Source: JAJFUG01 sp964473155
GTDB lineage: Bacteria; Gemmatimonadota; Glassbacteria; GWA2-58-10
Direction of reading: 5' to 3'
Assembly (NCBI GenBank): GCA_964473155.1
Contig: CAYYNT010000067.1
Coordinates: 1-26,712, forward strand
Length of the DNA stretch: 26,712 bases
This document shows positions 1 to 6,603 of the stretch, piece by piece. The translations under genes were made by a program, and so were the position numbers. Position 1 is the stretch's first letter. Every line of letters begins with the position of its first letter. Below the pieces are notes generated by a model. That model saw only the letters and a program-made list of their open reading frames with translations, searched no databases and was not told the origin of the DNA.

Positions 1-3
1 TTT

Positions 4-43
4 GATCCTCTCAGCAATATCCTAACCGGATATTGCTGGGATC
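4..43. repeat. Extended hairpin at left window edge
   Basis: CAGCAATATCC (12-22) and GGATATTGCTG (28-38) form a perfect 11-bp stem around a 5-nt loop. GATCC (4-8) and GGATC (39-43) extend it across a 3-nt bulge. It lies about 80 bp beyond the stop of the last minus-strand gene, so it could mark the 3' end of that transcript. No T-run follows on either strand, so an intrinsic terminator is not supported. Function unknown. Confidence 0.4.
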
Positions 44-123
44 GAGGGGGATTTATCAATTAACTCTTTGTTAATCAAATGATTGCGTATTAATCAATAT
101 TGATATGGCTCTATTATCATGCA

Positions 124-510
124 TTATGAGCCCATGTTAGCCAACCAAATCGTTAAAGCCACCACGAATGTAACTGTTCCCCAGAAAAAACCCTTTGCGA
201 TCTTAACTCCTGCGCCGCTTTTCCCACGTTTAAGAGCTTTGAGTTCACCGTAATTAATCTGTATTTCTTTGCCTCTGCTTTCAAGCGTCAGGCGACCTTT
301 TTCAACTCTGATCAGCTTCCCTGAAATCTTTTCCATATTATTCAGCGTGATTTCTATTTTCTGCCCCAGAAGTGGCGTTAATAATCTCTCGCAAGTCTTT
401 TCATTAACTGCGGGTTTGCTGTCTGTCCCGTAGGCAAACAGGCCGTTTCTTTCAAGCTGCATTACGCAGACACCTATTATGATAGTCAGCATCAATATCG
501 CTTTATACAT
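124..510 (-). CDS. Small membrane protein, possible Sm-like beta-barrel domain (distal paralogue)
   Basis: 128 aa, function not recognised. It has an N-terminal hydrophobic segment (about residues 3-17; signal anchor or signal peptide), a compact central region (about 43-92) and a C-terminal hydrophobic segment (about 105-124). The central region alternates short strands and turns with the pattern LLGQKIEITL - GKLIRVEKGRLTLES - EIQINYGELKALKR, which resembles an SH3/Sm-type small barrel; this is inference from pattern only. The ATG at 510 is preceded by AGAGA at a usable distance. It starts 7 bp after the stop of the neighbour at 518-970, which has the same layout and matching key positions, so the pair probably arose by tandem duplication and is co-transcribed. 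Base composition is visibly more AT-rich than the genes from 1043 onward. Confidence 0.7.
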   Translation of the reverse strand: MYKAILMLTIIIGVCVMQLERNGLFAYGTDSKPAVNEKTCERLLTPLLGQKIEITLNNMEKISGKLIRVEKGRLTLESRGKEIQINYGELKALKRGKSGAGVKIAKGFFWGTVTFVVALTIWLANMGS

Positions 511-517
511 ATTTTCT

Positions 518-970
518 CTATTTATTGGCCCGGCTCATTACAAAGAAAAAAGCCACCATGAAAAAAGGCAATCCCAAGTAAAGGCCTGTATTCCGTTTTG
601 GCGCGATCTTTATGGATTCGATATCATCCAACAAGAACCCCAGGGTTGGCGCTTGTTCCTGCTGATTACTTTTTGATTTCTCCAAGTCAATCGTGACAAT
701 GCTGTCTCTGACCGCAACTATTTTCCCTTTGTATTTTTTGCCGTTATGCAAGCGAACCAGGAACCGTTCCTCAGGCATTGCCATGAGCAGTTTTAGATAA
801 TGATCCTCCGGCGCCGCTTCAGGTCTGTCGTGCACGGTGGAAGAATCAGGCGCTGATGGTGTTTCGGTGTATGAGGCAACTAAAGCGTCAGTATCCGCTC
901 CCTGAGCGCTCACTATGCAGGGGAATACTATCATCCATATCGCCATGACTGAGCACAGGATCCGTAACAT
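518..970 (-). CDS. Exported membrane protein, possible Sm-like beta-barrel domain (proximal paralogue)
   Basis: 150 aa, function not recognised. The start chosen is the ATG at 970, which opens directly into a signal peptide (hydrophobic core then VSAQG); GAGAGG lies about 12 nt upstream. A longer frame from TTG at 1033 would put 21 hydrophilic residues before the signal peptide and is disfavoured. After a Ser/Pro/Glu-rich linker (about 25-56) comes a region with FLVRLHNGKKYKGKIVAV and SIVTIDLE, then DDIESIKIAP, then a C-terminal hydrophobic segment (about 128-145). The order and spacing match the 124-510 protein, apart from a roughly 9-residue insertion in the barrel-like region. It lies 72 bp downstream of the PorV-like gene and may share its transcript or use the weak promoter at 1016-1046. 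Confidence 0.7.
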   Translation of the reverse strand: MLRILCSVMAIWMIVFPCIVSAQGADTDALVASYTETPSAPDSSTVHDRPEAAPEDHYLKLLMAMPEERFLVRLHNGKKYKGKIVAVRDSIVTIDLEKSKSNQQEQAPTLGFLLDDIESIKIAPKRNTGLYLGLPFFMVAFFFVMSRANK

Positions 971-1015
971 GCAGTAATCAAGCCTCTCACAAAAACATAT
1001 CGTTTGCAAGGAATA

Positions 1016-1046
1016 ATTGTAATCCACCAGCAAGGGAAGCTGTCAG
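1016..1046 (-). promoter_or_regulatory. Weak candidate promoter for the small membrane-protein pair
   Basis: On the minus strand CTGACA (1041-1046) and TACAAT (1016-1021) are separated by 19 bp, longer than optimal. The -35 overlaps the PorV-like stop codon. Transcription from here would start downstream of the TTG at 1033, which agrees with use of the ATG at 970. Confidence 0.25.
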
Positions 1047-2152
1047 AACCCTATCCCCAGGCTGAACATGTGGCTGGCGGTCAGGCGGCCCCAGTTGCGC
1101 CAGGCGTAGTCGATGCTGCCGCGGAAAGCGATGAAATCATAGACCAGCCCGCCCCCGGCGGAGAGGCCGCGCAGGCGGTCCGCGCCCTCCAGGTCCAGCT
1201 CATCGCCGCGCAGCTCCCAGCCGCCGCGCAGGCTGGCCGTGGTCTTGCCCAGACGGCGCGTGAACTCGCTGCCCAGGTGATAGCTCACCGGCATGTCGCT
1301 GTTCTGCGCGAACTCCGCCGCCCCGGCCCAGGTGTAGTTCTCTCCCGAGGCCAGCACATAGGATAGCGAAACATCGAAACTTGTGGGCAGCTTGAACCGC
1401 GTGGCCCGCCGAAGCGCCTTGCGGTCCTGACGGCCGATCTCGCTGCCCGGATAGACATCCTCGGCCGGGACCTCGATCTTCAGTGCGTTCCCGCTGAACG
1501 CCATGTTTCCGCCCAGGTTGCGGATCAGGAACGCCAGTCGAAGCTCGCGCCCGGCCAGACGGGCATGGTAGTTGGTCCCCAGGTCGAATGCGAACGTGCC
1601 CTGCGTGTTCCCGGCTATGTCCTCGTGCACGGCCTTGAGGTTTAAGCCTGCCGAGAAGCGGTCCGAGAAATTCCAGGCCAGCGTGCCCCCGCCCTGAAGG
1701 CTGTAGGCCCCGAACGTGGCCCCGGTCCCCTCCGGCTGGGTGACAGTGGTTATTTCCTGGTCGCCGCTGGTCAGCACGCCCATGAATGCGCCTAACACCA
1801 GCTTGCCGTCCAGCAGCGGCGCGGCCCCGGCGGCATAAGTGTAGCGCACGTCCAGCGGCTGGTCGATCAGGCTGAGCAGCACCTGAGGACGGTTTATCGC
1901 GGCCAGACCCGCCGGGTTCCACCAGATCGAGGAGATGTCATCCGCCAGAGCGCCGAACGCTCCTCCCAGGGCCACACCGCGCGCTCCCGCCGGGATGGTC
2001 AGGAATTCGGCCGTGCGCGTGCCCGCCTCGCTGAACCCCTCGGGGATGCCGTCCGCCTGGTTGTAGCCGCCGCCGCTGGTCGCGGCAGGCAAATTTCCGG
2101 CCGTGAACAGCAGAAGCAGTAAAGGCAAACTTATTTTGTGCCGTCTTTTCAT
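1043..2152 (-). CDS. PorV/PorQ family outer-membrane beta-barrel protein
   Basis: 369 aa. The ATG at 2152 gives a basic N-terminus and a hydrophobic signal peptide ending near PAATS. The mature start carries the family hallmark: a FLTIPAGARGVALGGAFGAL block followed by DDISSIWWNPAGLA (about residues 51-84). Alternating amphipathic strands rich in Gly and aromatics follow, and the chain ends in Phe, as usual for BAM-assembled barrels. Known members include PorV, which helps type IX cargo reach the cell surface, and PorQ; many FCB members have unknown roles. No SprA, PorU or other T9SS core gene is visible here, so T9SS function is not shown. It lies 113 bp downstream of the large secreted-protein gene, with a REP-like palindrome in the gap. 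The pairing suggests it helps export or display that protein (inference). Confidence 0.88.
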   Translation of the reverse strand: MKRRHKISLPLLLLLFTAGNLPAATSGGGYNQADGIPEGFSEAGTRTAEFLTIPAGARGVALGGAFGALADDISSIWWNPAGLAAINRPQVLLSLIDQPLDVRYTYAAGAAPLLDGKLVLGAFMGVLTSGDQEITTVTQPEGTGATFGAYSLQGGGTLAWNFSDRFSAGLNLKAVHEDIAGNTQGTFAFDLGTNYHARLAGRELRLAFLIRNLGGNMAFSGNALKIEVPAEDVYPGSEIGRQDRKALRRATRFKLPTSFDVSLSYVLASGENYTWAGAAEFAQNSDMPVSYHLGSEFTRRLGKTTASLRGGWELRGDELDLEGADRLRGLSAGGGLVYDFIAFRGSIDYAWRNWGRLTASHMFSLGIGF

Positions 2153-2175
2153 ATTCGCCAGATGGACAGGTTTGG

Positions 2176-2205
2176 TGTAGGGGCGACCGGCCGGTCGCCC
2201 CTACA
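2176..2205. repeat. Perfect 30-bp REP-like palindrome (solo copy)
   Basis: The half-site TGTAGGGGCGACCGG is followed at once by its exact reverse complement, giving a 15+15 bp perfect palindrome. It lies between the large secreted-protein gene and the PorV-like gene. The same core, GGGCGACCGG/CCGGTCGCCC, recurs at 5890-5913 beside the RAYT stop codon and, with one change, at 6179-6202 inside the RAYT gene, so this is most likely a mobilised REP copy. No T-run follows, so terminator function is not supported, though it could stabilise or attenuate the mRNA. Confidence 0.85.
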
Positions 2206-2265
2206 GATCACCACCGGACAATCAAATCTTTTTTCTGCAAGAAAAGAATAAAGTGAATTCCACCA

Positions 2266-5200
2266 CTAATTAATGATCGAAAACTTCCCGATCTGCTCCT
2301 TGCCCGTGCCTTTGCTCTCCACGTGGAAATAATACGTGCCGCTGGCCATCAGCTGGCCGAAACGGTTGCGAAGGTCGAACAGGCGCGACCCGCCGCCCGA
2401 ATCGGAGGAGCTGAACCGGCTCTCCGGCACTCCAGGCCCGTGCTCCAGCACGTTGACCAGTACGCCGGACAGCGTGTAAATGCGTATCGTGCAGCTTTCC
2501 GGCAGGCCCGTGAACATGATGTTCTTGTCCGAGGGACCTGAATCCAGGGCGCTCGAAACAAGGTACGGGTTGGGAACCGCGCGCACCCGGCTGAGGCGCT
2601 CATCCTCGGGACGGCGCGCACCGCGGGTGAAATGCACGCTCACCCGCTGGCCCGGCGCCGGGCTGACCTGCCCGCCTGAGGCGTTGTTGAACCCGCAGCG
2701 CACCAGCCAGACATCCCCGGCGCGCGGCTTCTGGCTTATCCCGGTGACAAACAGCTCCACCCCGCGCACGTACAGGGCCATGCTGACACTGTCCGGGTTC
2801 TCCGGATGGCTGTAATAGGGCGGGCTGGGCAAAAGGCGGAAAGTACGCTTGTGCTTGGGCTGCACGTTCAGGCTCTGCCAGATCATATCCGAATGACTGT
2901 GCGTGTCCAGGGGCAGGAACCCCCAGCCGTCGTCCGTGAACTGGCTGAACCGGATATCCACCCGGTGGGTCAGGTCGCGCACCGAGGCGACCCGGCTCTC
3001 GCTCTCCCAGCAAATTTCGATATCGCCGGGGGCAAAAGCCGCCATGTTGCTGGTCGCGGCCGCGGCCTCGCCCGAGACATACTCGCTGTTGAGCTGGTCC
3101 AGGTTCATCGGTTGCAGCACGACAAACGGCGCGCCGGGGAATGTCACCCGCGCGGGCTGGGTGGTGAACCGGTATTGCGGATGAGGATAGTTTATTCCAG
3201 GACTCAGAAGACTGCCGGTCACGCCGTTGACACGCAGGGGCGCAACCTTGGCGTCCGCCCGTCCCCCGCGGAATATTTCCACGCTGCCGGAATAGATCAC
3301 TCCCAGGCTGTCCGTGCGGCCGTCGTACCTGAACGTGGCCACTTTCTCGCTGCGGCTGTAGGGGAAACTCTTGTCCAGCACGCTCCCCGAGGTCACCCGG
3401 CCCTCGCTGTCCCGCCAGTGGTAATACATGTTGAAATACCGCGTGGCAGGCTGCGCGCTCTCCACGGAATCGATCACGAACACTCCCGAGTCCGGCAGGG
3501 CCAGGGGCCAGACCAGGTTAATCTCTCCGGCAGCCAGGGCCGCTGACTGTGGAAGCGGCGACTGCGGGAAATCCACCACCAGGTTATGCCGCAGGATGGA
3601 ACGGTTGGTCGGGTCCAGCGGATCGACAGTCACCGTGTCCGAGCTGCTGCCCAGCGTGTCCGAGACAATCGGGGGCAGAGTCTCATCCGAATAAGGAATA
3701 CCGTCCCCGCCGGTCAGCTCCGAGTCCCAGGCCCCACCGCGCCAGCTCGAGGCCTCGCCTCGCGGAGCGGCCTGCTGGACAAAATTACCCCGGCTGTCCT
3801 GGCGCTTGAAGCCGATATTCGATTCCAGGGATTCACCCTGCCAGTTGTAGGGGTTGTAATCGTACGAGGTGACCGTGTAGAACAGAGGCACACCGTTGAC
3901 CAGCCCGCCGATATCCTCGCCCCGGTCGACAAACGAGAACTGAAGGCCCGTGTCCGAACCTAATTTCAGGTTGTAAGGGCCGGTCCCGGTGAAGCCGTCC
4001 GCCGTCACCGTGCGGGTCACGTTGTAGTCCACGATGCCGTCGGCCAGGTCGAACTGCGCAATCTGCACGGCATCCGCCCGCTCGCCGGTCAGGGAGCGGT
4101 AGACCCGGAAGCCCTGGAAATCGTTGGCCCGGTAGCCGGTTATCCGCTGGAAACCGTCCGGTATGGAGTCACGCAGAGTGAGCTGGCCTGCCTGCCAGGT
4201 GTCGGCGTAGCTGTCGTACGTGCCGCTGACCGGCAGTTCGCTCCAGGTGACAGTCACCTGACGGTCCCCGGGAACGAGCCGCATCTCCGGGGACGCGGGC
4301 GGCAGGGGACGCAGGAACCCGGCCTCGAATGTGCGGCGCGCGGCATCGGTCACAGCCAGCGCGTGCGAGAACTCACCCTCCGGAGTCAATTTCGACAGGT
4401 CGGCCCGGCGGCCGTTACGCGCGGGATCGTCCGTGGCCGTGGCAAAGACCAGCGCGGCCCAGACCTCGGCGGCCTCGCCCTGCGCGGACAGGTCGAACGG
4501 CCCGGCCACCACGTTCTGACGGAGGTCCTCCACCACGGTGGATTCCAGGAACGAGGCGTATGGATCGAAAGCCGGGAGAAGGCTGGTCCCCGGCGCGGCG
4601 GAGAGGATACGATAGGCCTCGGCATCCGAATACGGGTCCGGCCGCAGGTCGCCGAATGTGTACATCGTATAGAGGAAAAACCTCTCGGCCTTGAGGTTGC
4701 GGACTTCCTCGGGGAATGTCAGCGGCTCTCCGGTGCGCGGATGAGTCAGCCCGGCGGCCATGATCTCGCCGAATGTCTCATCCACCAGACCGTTGCCGTG
4801 CGGTTCCAGCGCGGTCGGGTTGTCCAGGCCGTCGTCCTCCGTGGGGCTGTACAGCAGCGCCGTAGCCTGTATTGCGGGCTGGCGGCCGAAAGCGCTCTCG
4901 CTGAAATCCGAATCGTAGGCCAGGGCGGTCTGACGGGAGGGGAGCACCGCCGAGGCGTCATCTGTCGCCACCCCGATGTCGAAATCGGTCTTGATGTCCA
5001 CCAGCGCGCCGCGGATGTCATACGGAGCCTGGGCCACCTCGGTCAGATCGGCCCAGGCGCTGGCGTTGGCAAGCTTCCAGTTGACAAACAGCATGTCCCG
5101 CTCCAGCCCGGTGCTGATCAGCACGATCCTCTGGGCCACCTGCACTCCCAGCCGATGACTGCCCGCGCTCTGGAACACCGGACCTCCGATATCCGTATAC

Positions 5201-5739
5201 AGAGCTACGATGTCCTGGTCTCCGGTGACCGAGGGTATCGAGCGCCCATAGGCCGGGCTGTCCGGATCGTCATCCGTCTTACGGAACTCCTCCGGCCAGA
5301 GAGCCAGGTCATCGGCGCTGCTGGAGAAGAACAGAGCGGCCTCCGGGCTGTCGCTGGAGCCCGAGGCGCGTCCCTCGCGCCATTCGGCGTCGTACACCGC
5401 GCTTACTTCCACCGTGTCGCCGAACACACCGTCCCCGTCCGCGTCGATAATGCCCAGCACGTTCAGCCCGCTCTGGTAGACATAGTTGTTCGTGGAGCCG
5501 CTGGGCCAGAAACCTCCCGGAGCGAACGGGCTGGTCGGGTTGACCGCCAGGAACCCGGTGTTGGAGGGGTAGAACGCGATGTCGTTGCCCGAGCTCTGGC
5601 GCGCCTCGAAACGGGCCAGCCGCGTGGCGACCGCTCGCTTGGCCTTGGCATCCGGCCGTTGCGCCGCGGGAGCCTCCACGGCGGTTAAAAGCAACGCCGC
5701 CAGAATAAAATTACGGCAAAATGTAAGGCAGTCTTTCAT
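2266..5739 (-). CDS. Large secreted or surface protein with T9SS/FlgD-like C-terminal domain
   Basis: 1157 aa from the ATG at 5739, which opens into a signal peptide (hydrophobic core then VEAPAAQ). A TTG four codons upstream is the alternative. The N-terminal third contains a DADGDGVFGD Asp-rich loop (possible calcium site). Around residues 490-590 a fibronectin-III-like stretch is visible (MRLVPGDRQVTVTWSELP, then FQGFRVYRSLTG). The last 100 residues have the layout of FlgD-Ig-like/T9SS type A C-terminal domains: a VRAVPNPY start, TIRIYTLSGVLV, SGTYYFHVES and GKFSIIN at the end. Such proteins, next to a TonB-dependent receptor and a PorV/PorQ protein, recur in FCB genomes, but the function is unknown. 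It is not an enzyme I can recognise. Transcription may come through the RAYT gene or from a local extended -10 at 5848-5856. Confidence 0.82.
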   Translation of the reverse strand: MKDCLTFCRNFILAALLLTAVEAPAAQRPDAKAKRAVATRLARFEARQSSGNDIAFYPSNTGFLAVNPTSPFAPGGFWPSGSTNNYVYQSGLNVLGIIDADGDGVFGDTVEVSAVYDAEWREGRASGSSDSPEAALFFSSSADDLALWPEEFRKTDDDPDSPAYGRSIPSVTGDQDIVALYTDIGGPVFQSAGSHRLGVQVAQRIVLISTGLERDMLFVNWKLANASAWADLTEVAQAPYDIRGALVDIKTDFDIGVATDDASAVLPSRQTALAYDSDFSESAFGRQPAIQATALLYSPTEDDGLDNPTALEPHGNGLVDETFGEIMAAGLTHPRTGEPLTFPEEVRNLKAERFFLYTMYTFGDLRPDPYSDAEAYRILSAAPGTSLLPAFDPYASFLESTVVEDLRQNVVAGPFDLSAQGEAAEVWAALVFATATDDPARNGRRADLSKLTPEGEFSHALAVTDAARRTFEAGFLRPLPPASPEMRLVPGDRQVTVTWSELPVSGTYDSYADTWQAGQLTLRDSIPDGFQRITGYRANDFQGFRVYRSLTGERADAVQIAQFDLADGIVDYNVTRTVTADGFTGTGPYNLKLGSDTGLQFSFVDRGEDIGGLVNGVPLFYTVTSYDYNPYNWQGESLESNIGFKRQDSRGNFVQQAAPRGEASSWRGGAWDSELTGGDGIPYSDETLPPIVSDTLGSSSDTVTVDPLDPTNRSILRHNLVVDFPQSPLPQSAALAAGEINLVWPLALPDSGVFVIDSVESAQPATRYFNMYYHWRDSEGRVTSGSVLDKSFPYSRSEKVATFRYDGRTDSLGVIYSGSVEIFRGGRADAKVAPLRVNGVTGSLLSPGINYPHPQYRFTTQPARVTFPGAPFVVLQPMNLDQLNSEYVSGEAAAATSNMAAFAPGDIEICWESESRVASVRDLTHRVDIRFSQFTDDGWGFLPLDTHSHSDMIWQSLNVQPKHKRTFRLLPSPPYYSHPENPDSVSMALYVRGVELFVTGISQKPRAGDVWLVRCGFNNASGGQVSPAPGQRVSVHFTRGARRPEDERLSRVRAVPNPYLVSSALDSGPSDKNIMFTGLPESCTIRIYTLSGVLVNVLEHGPGVPESRFSSSDSGGGSRLFDLRNRFGQLMASGTYYFHVESKGTGKEQIGKFSIIN

Positions 5740-5780
5740 AGTACTCTGCAAATTAATATGTTAAAGGGTCATTGCTTCAT

Positions 5781-5811
5781 CGGACGAACAAAAGGTTCAC
5801 CCCTGCGACAG
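5781..5811. repeat. 31-bp direct repeat, left copy flanking the RAYT gene
   Basis: The sequence runs from CGGACGAACAAAAGG through TTCACCCC to TGCGACAG. The copy at 6480-6510 is in the same orientation and differs at one base (A at 5799 versus G at 6498). The core CGAAC-AAAAG-GTTCG can form a small hairpin in the right copy. This left copy lies 41 bp upstream of the secreted-protein ATG. Confidence 0.8.
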
Positions 5812-5847
5812 TCTTATTGTTATTCATTAAATAAATAATCTGCTGAC

Positions 5848-5856
5848 AGTATAACA
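5848..5856 (-). promoter_or_regulatory. Candidate extended -10 promoter for the large secreted-protein gene
   Basis: On the minus strand TGTTATACT matches an extended -10 (TGn plus TATACT, five of six bases). No good -35 is seen upstream. It lies in the AT-rich gap between the RAYT stop and the secreted-protein ATG and would give a leader of roughly 100 nt containing the left direct repeat. Confidence 0.3.
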
Positions 5857-5889
5857 TGCTGGCTTACAATCTGTTTGTATGAGTCCTGA

Positions 5890-5913
5890 GTAGGGGCGAC
5901 CGGCCGGTCGCCC
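5890..5913. repeat. REP-like palindrome at the 3' end of the RAYT gene
   Basis: The left arm GTAGGGGCGACCGG is intact. The right arm CCGGTCGCCC pairs over 10 bp and then diverges (TTCC instead of CTAC). It ends 8 bp from the RAYT stop codon. It is the same family as 2176-2205 and 6179-6202. Confidence 0.85.
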
Positions 5914-5920
5914 TTCCCAG

Positions 5921-6469
5921 TTATCTTCCAAATTTTTCAGTCCTTATTAATTCCCGGAGCTTCCAAGGATTTTTCAGGATGTAGTTGCACAGATTTTCCA
6001 AATCATAGGGATTGCGGATCACATGTTCGTAATATCCCCGCTGCCAGACAGGTTTCCCAGGTGTCCCACGAAACCTGTTTATTCGGGAGCTGACAGATGA
6101 TTTGAATCCGGCAATCAACGATCCAAGTGATCTTCGCTTTGGTCCGAATCTTTTTCGGCTGCCTGGTGTCTCTCGTTCGGGCGACCAGCCGGTCGCCCCT
6201 ACCTCATGGATGGCTACTATTCCATGAAAATGGTCCGGCATTACCACGAATTCATCCAGCTCAATCTCTTCTCTGATCGCTTCACAATGAATCCATTCAT
6301 CGAGGACCATTTCACCCAAAGTTGACAACACTATACCGGAATCACCCACTTCTCCGAATGTCGTTGTCTTATCATGAGTACATATCTTGATAAAATAGGC
6401 GCCGGGTGAGGAATAGTCGTAATCTTTCAGCCGGATGTTTTTTCTCTCACTTAATTCATTATCAGCCAT
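5921..6469 (-). CDS. REP-associated tyrosine transposase (RAYT, Y1/HUH family)
   Basis: 182 aa. Start chosen at ATG 6469 because GGAG lies 7 nt upstream; a longer frame opens with TTG at 6490 inside the direct repeat. The HUH metal-binding motif is H80-F81-H82 in VVMPDHFHGIV, and the C-terminal helix carries NYILKNP with Y163 as the likely catalytic tyrosine. WQRGYYEHVIRNPYDLENL just before it is typical of RAYTs. The enzyme cleaves single-stranded DNA at REP hairpins through a 5'-phosphotyrosine. Residues 90-97 (VGATGWSP) are encoded by a REP-like palindrome lying in frame, right after the HUH strand. No frameshift or stop interrupts the gene, so it looks functional. Its cognate REP is probably the GGGCGACCGG palindrome beside its stop codon. 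Confidence 0.9.
   Translation of the reverse strand: MADNELSERKNIRLKDYDYSSPGAYFIKICTHDKTTTFGEVGDSGIVLSTLGEMVLDEWIHCEAIREEIELDEFVVMPDHFHGIVAIHEVGATGWSPERETPGSRKRFGPKRRSLGSLIAGFKSSVSSRINRFRGTPGKPVWQRGYYEHVIRNPYDLENLCNYILKNPWKLRELIRTEKFGR
6179..6202. repeat. REP-like palindrome inside the RAYT coding sequence
   Basis: GGGCGACCAG/CCGGTCGCCC (6179-6198) plus the CCTAC extension to 6202. It differs from the perfect palindrome by a single base at 6187 and is read in frame as residues around V90-P97 of the transposase. Confidence 0.85.
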
Positions 6470-6479
6470 TTTAGTGCTC

Positions 6480-6510
6480 CGGACGAACAAAAGGTTCGCC
6501 CCTGCGACAG
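6480..6510. repeat. 31-bp direct repeat, right copy flanking the RAYT gene
   Basis: Matches 5781-5811 at 30 of 31 positions in the same orientation. It lies just upstream of the RAYT start codon and contributes part of its leader, including the GG of the GGAG ribosome binding site. Confidence 0.8.
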
Positions 6511-6603
6511 ATTAACAGTCCATCTGGAGAACTTCACCTTTATAGTTTCTCAGTATGCTATGTAAATCGCAATGTCATCCTATCTCTTATCCAACTCACG
6601 TTC

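Larger units (their letters stand above)
5781..6510 (-). mobile_element. RAYT unit: transposase gene bounded by direct repeats and REP-like palindromes
   Basis: The unit comprises the RAYT gene (5921-6469), the near-identical 31-bp repeats at 5781-5811 and 6480-6510, a REP-like palindrome touching the gene's 3' end (5890-5913) and another inside the gene (6179-6202). It sits between the TonB-dependent receptor gene and the secreted-protein gene, and its base composition is lower in GC than both. RAYTs are usually domesticated single-copy transposases that move REP sequences rather than themselves. The outer limits are inferred from the direct repeats. Confidence 0.7.

Noticed and set aside
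479..676. A 65-codon plus-strand frame
   Set aside because: It overlaps both small membrane-protein genes antisense and has no ribosome binding site. The minus-strand frames have signal peptides and matching layouts.
4363..5688. A 441-codon plus-strand open frame
   Set aside because: It lies entirely antisense to the large secreted-protein gene. Its composition is low-complexity (Arg/Gly/Val/His-rich), with no ribosome binding site or recognisable domain. It is a by-product of strong GC bias at third codon positions.
5921..6490. Start of the RAYT gene at TTG 6490
   Set aside because: It would place the start inside the direct repeat, with no ribosome binding site. The ATG at 6469 has GGAG seven nt upstream.
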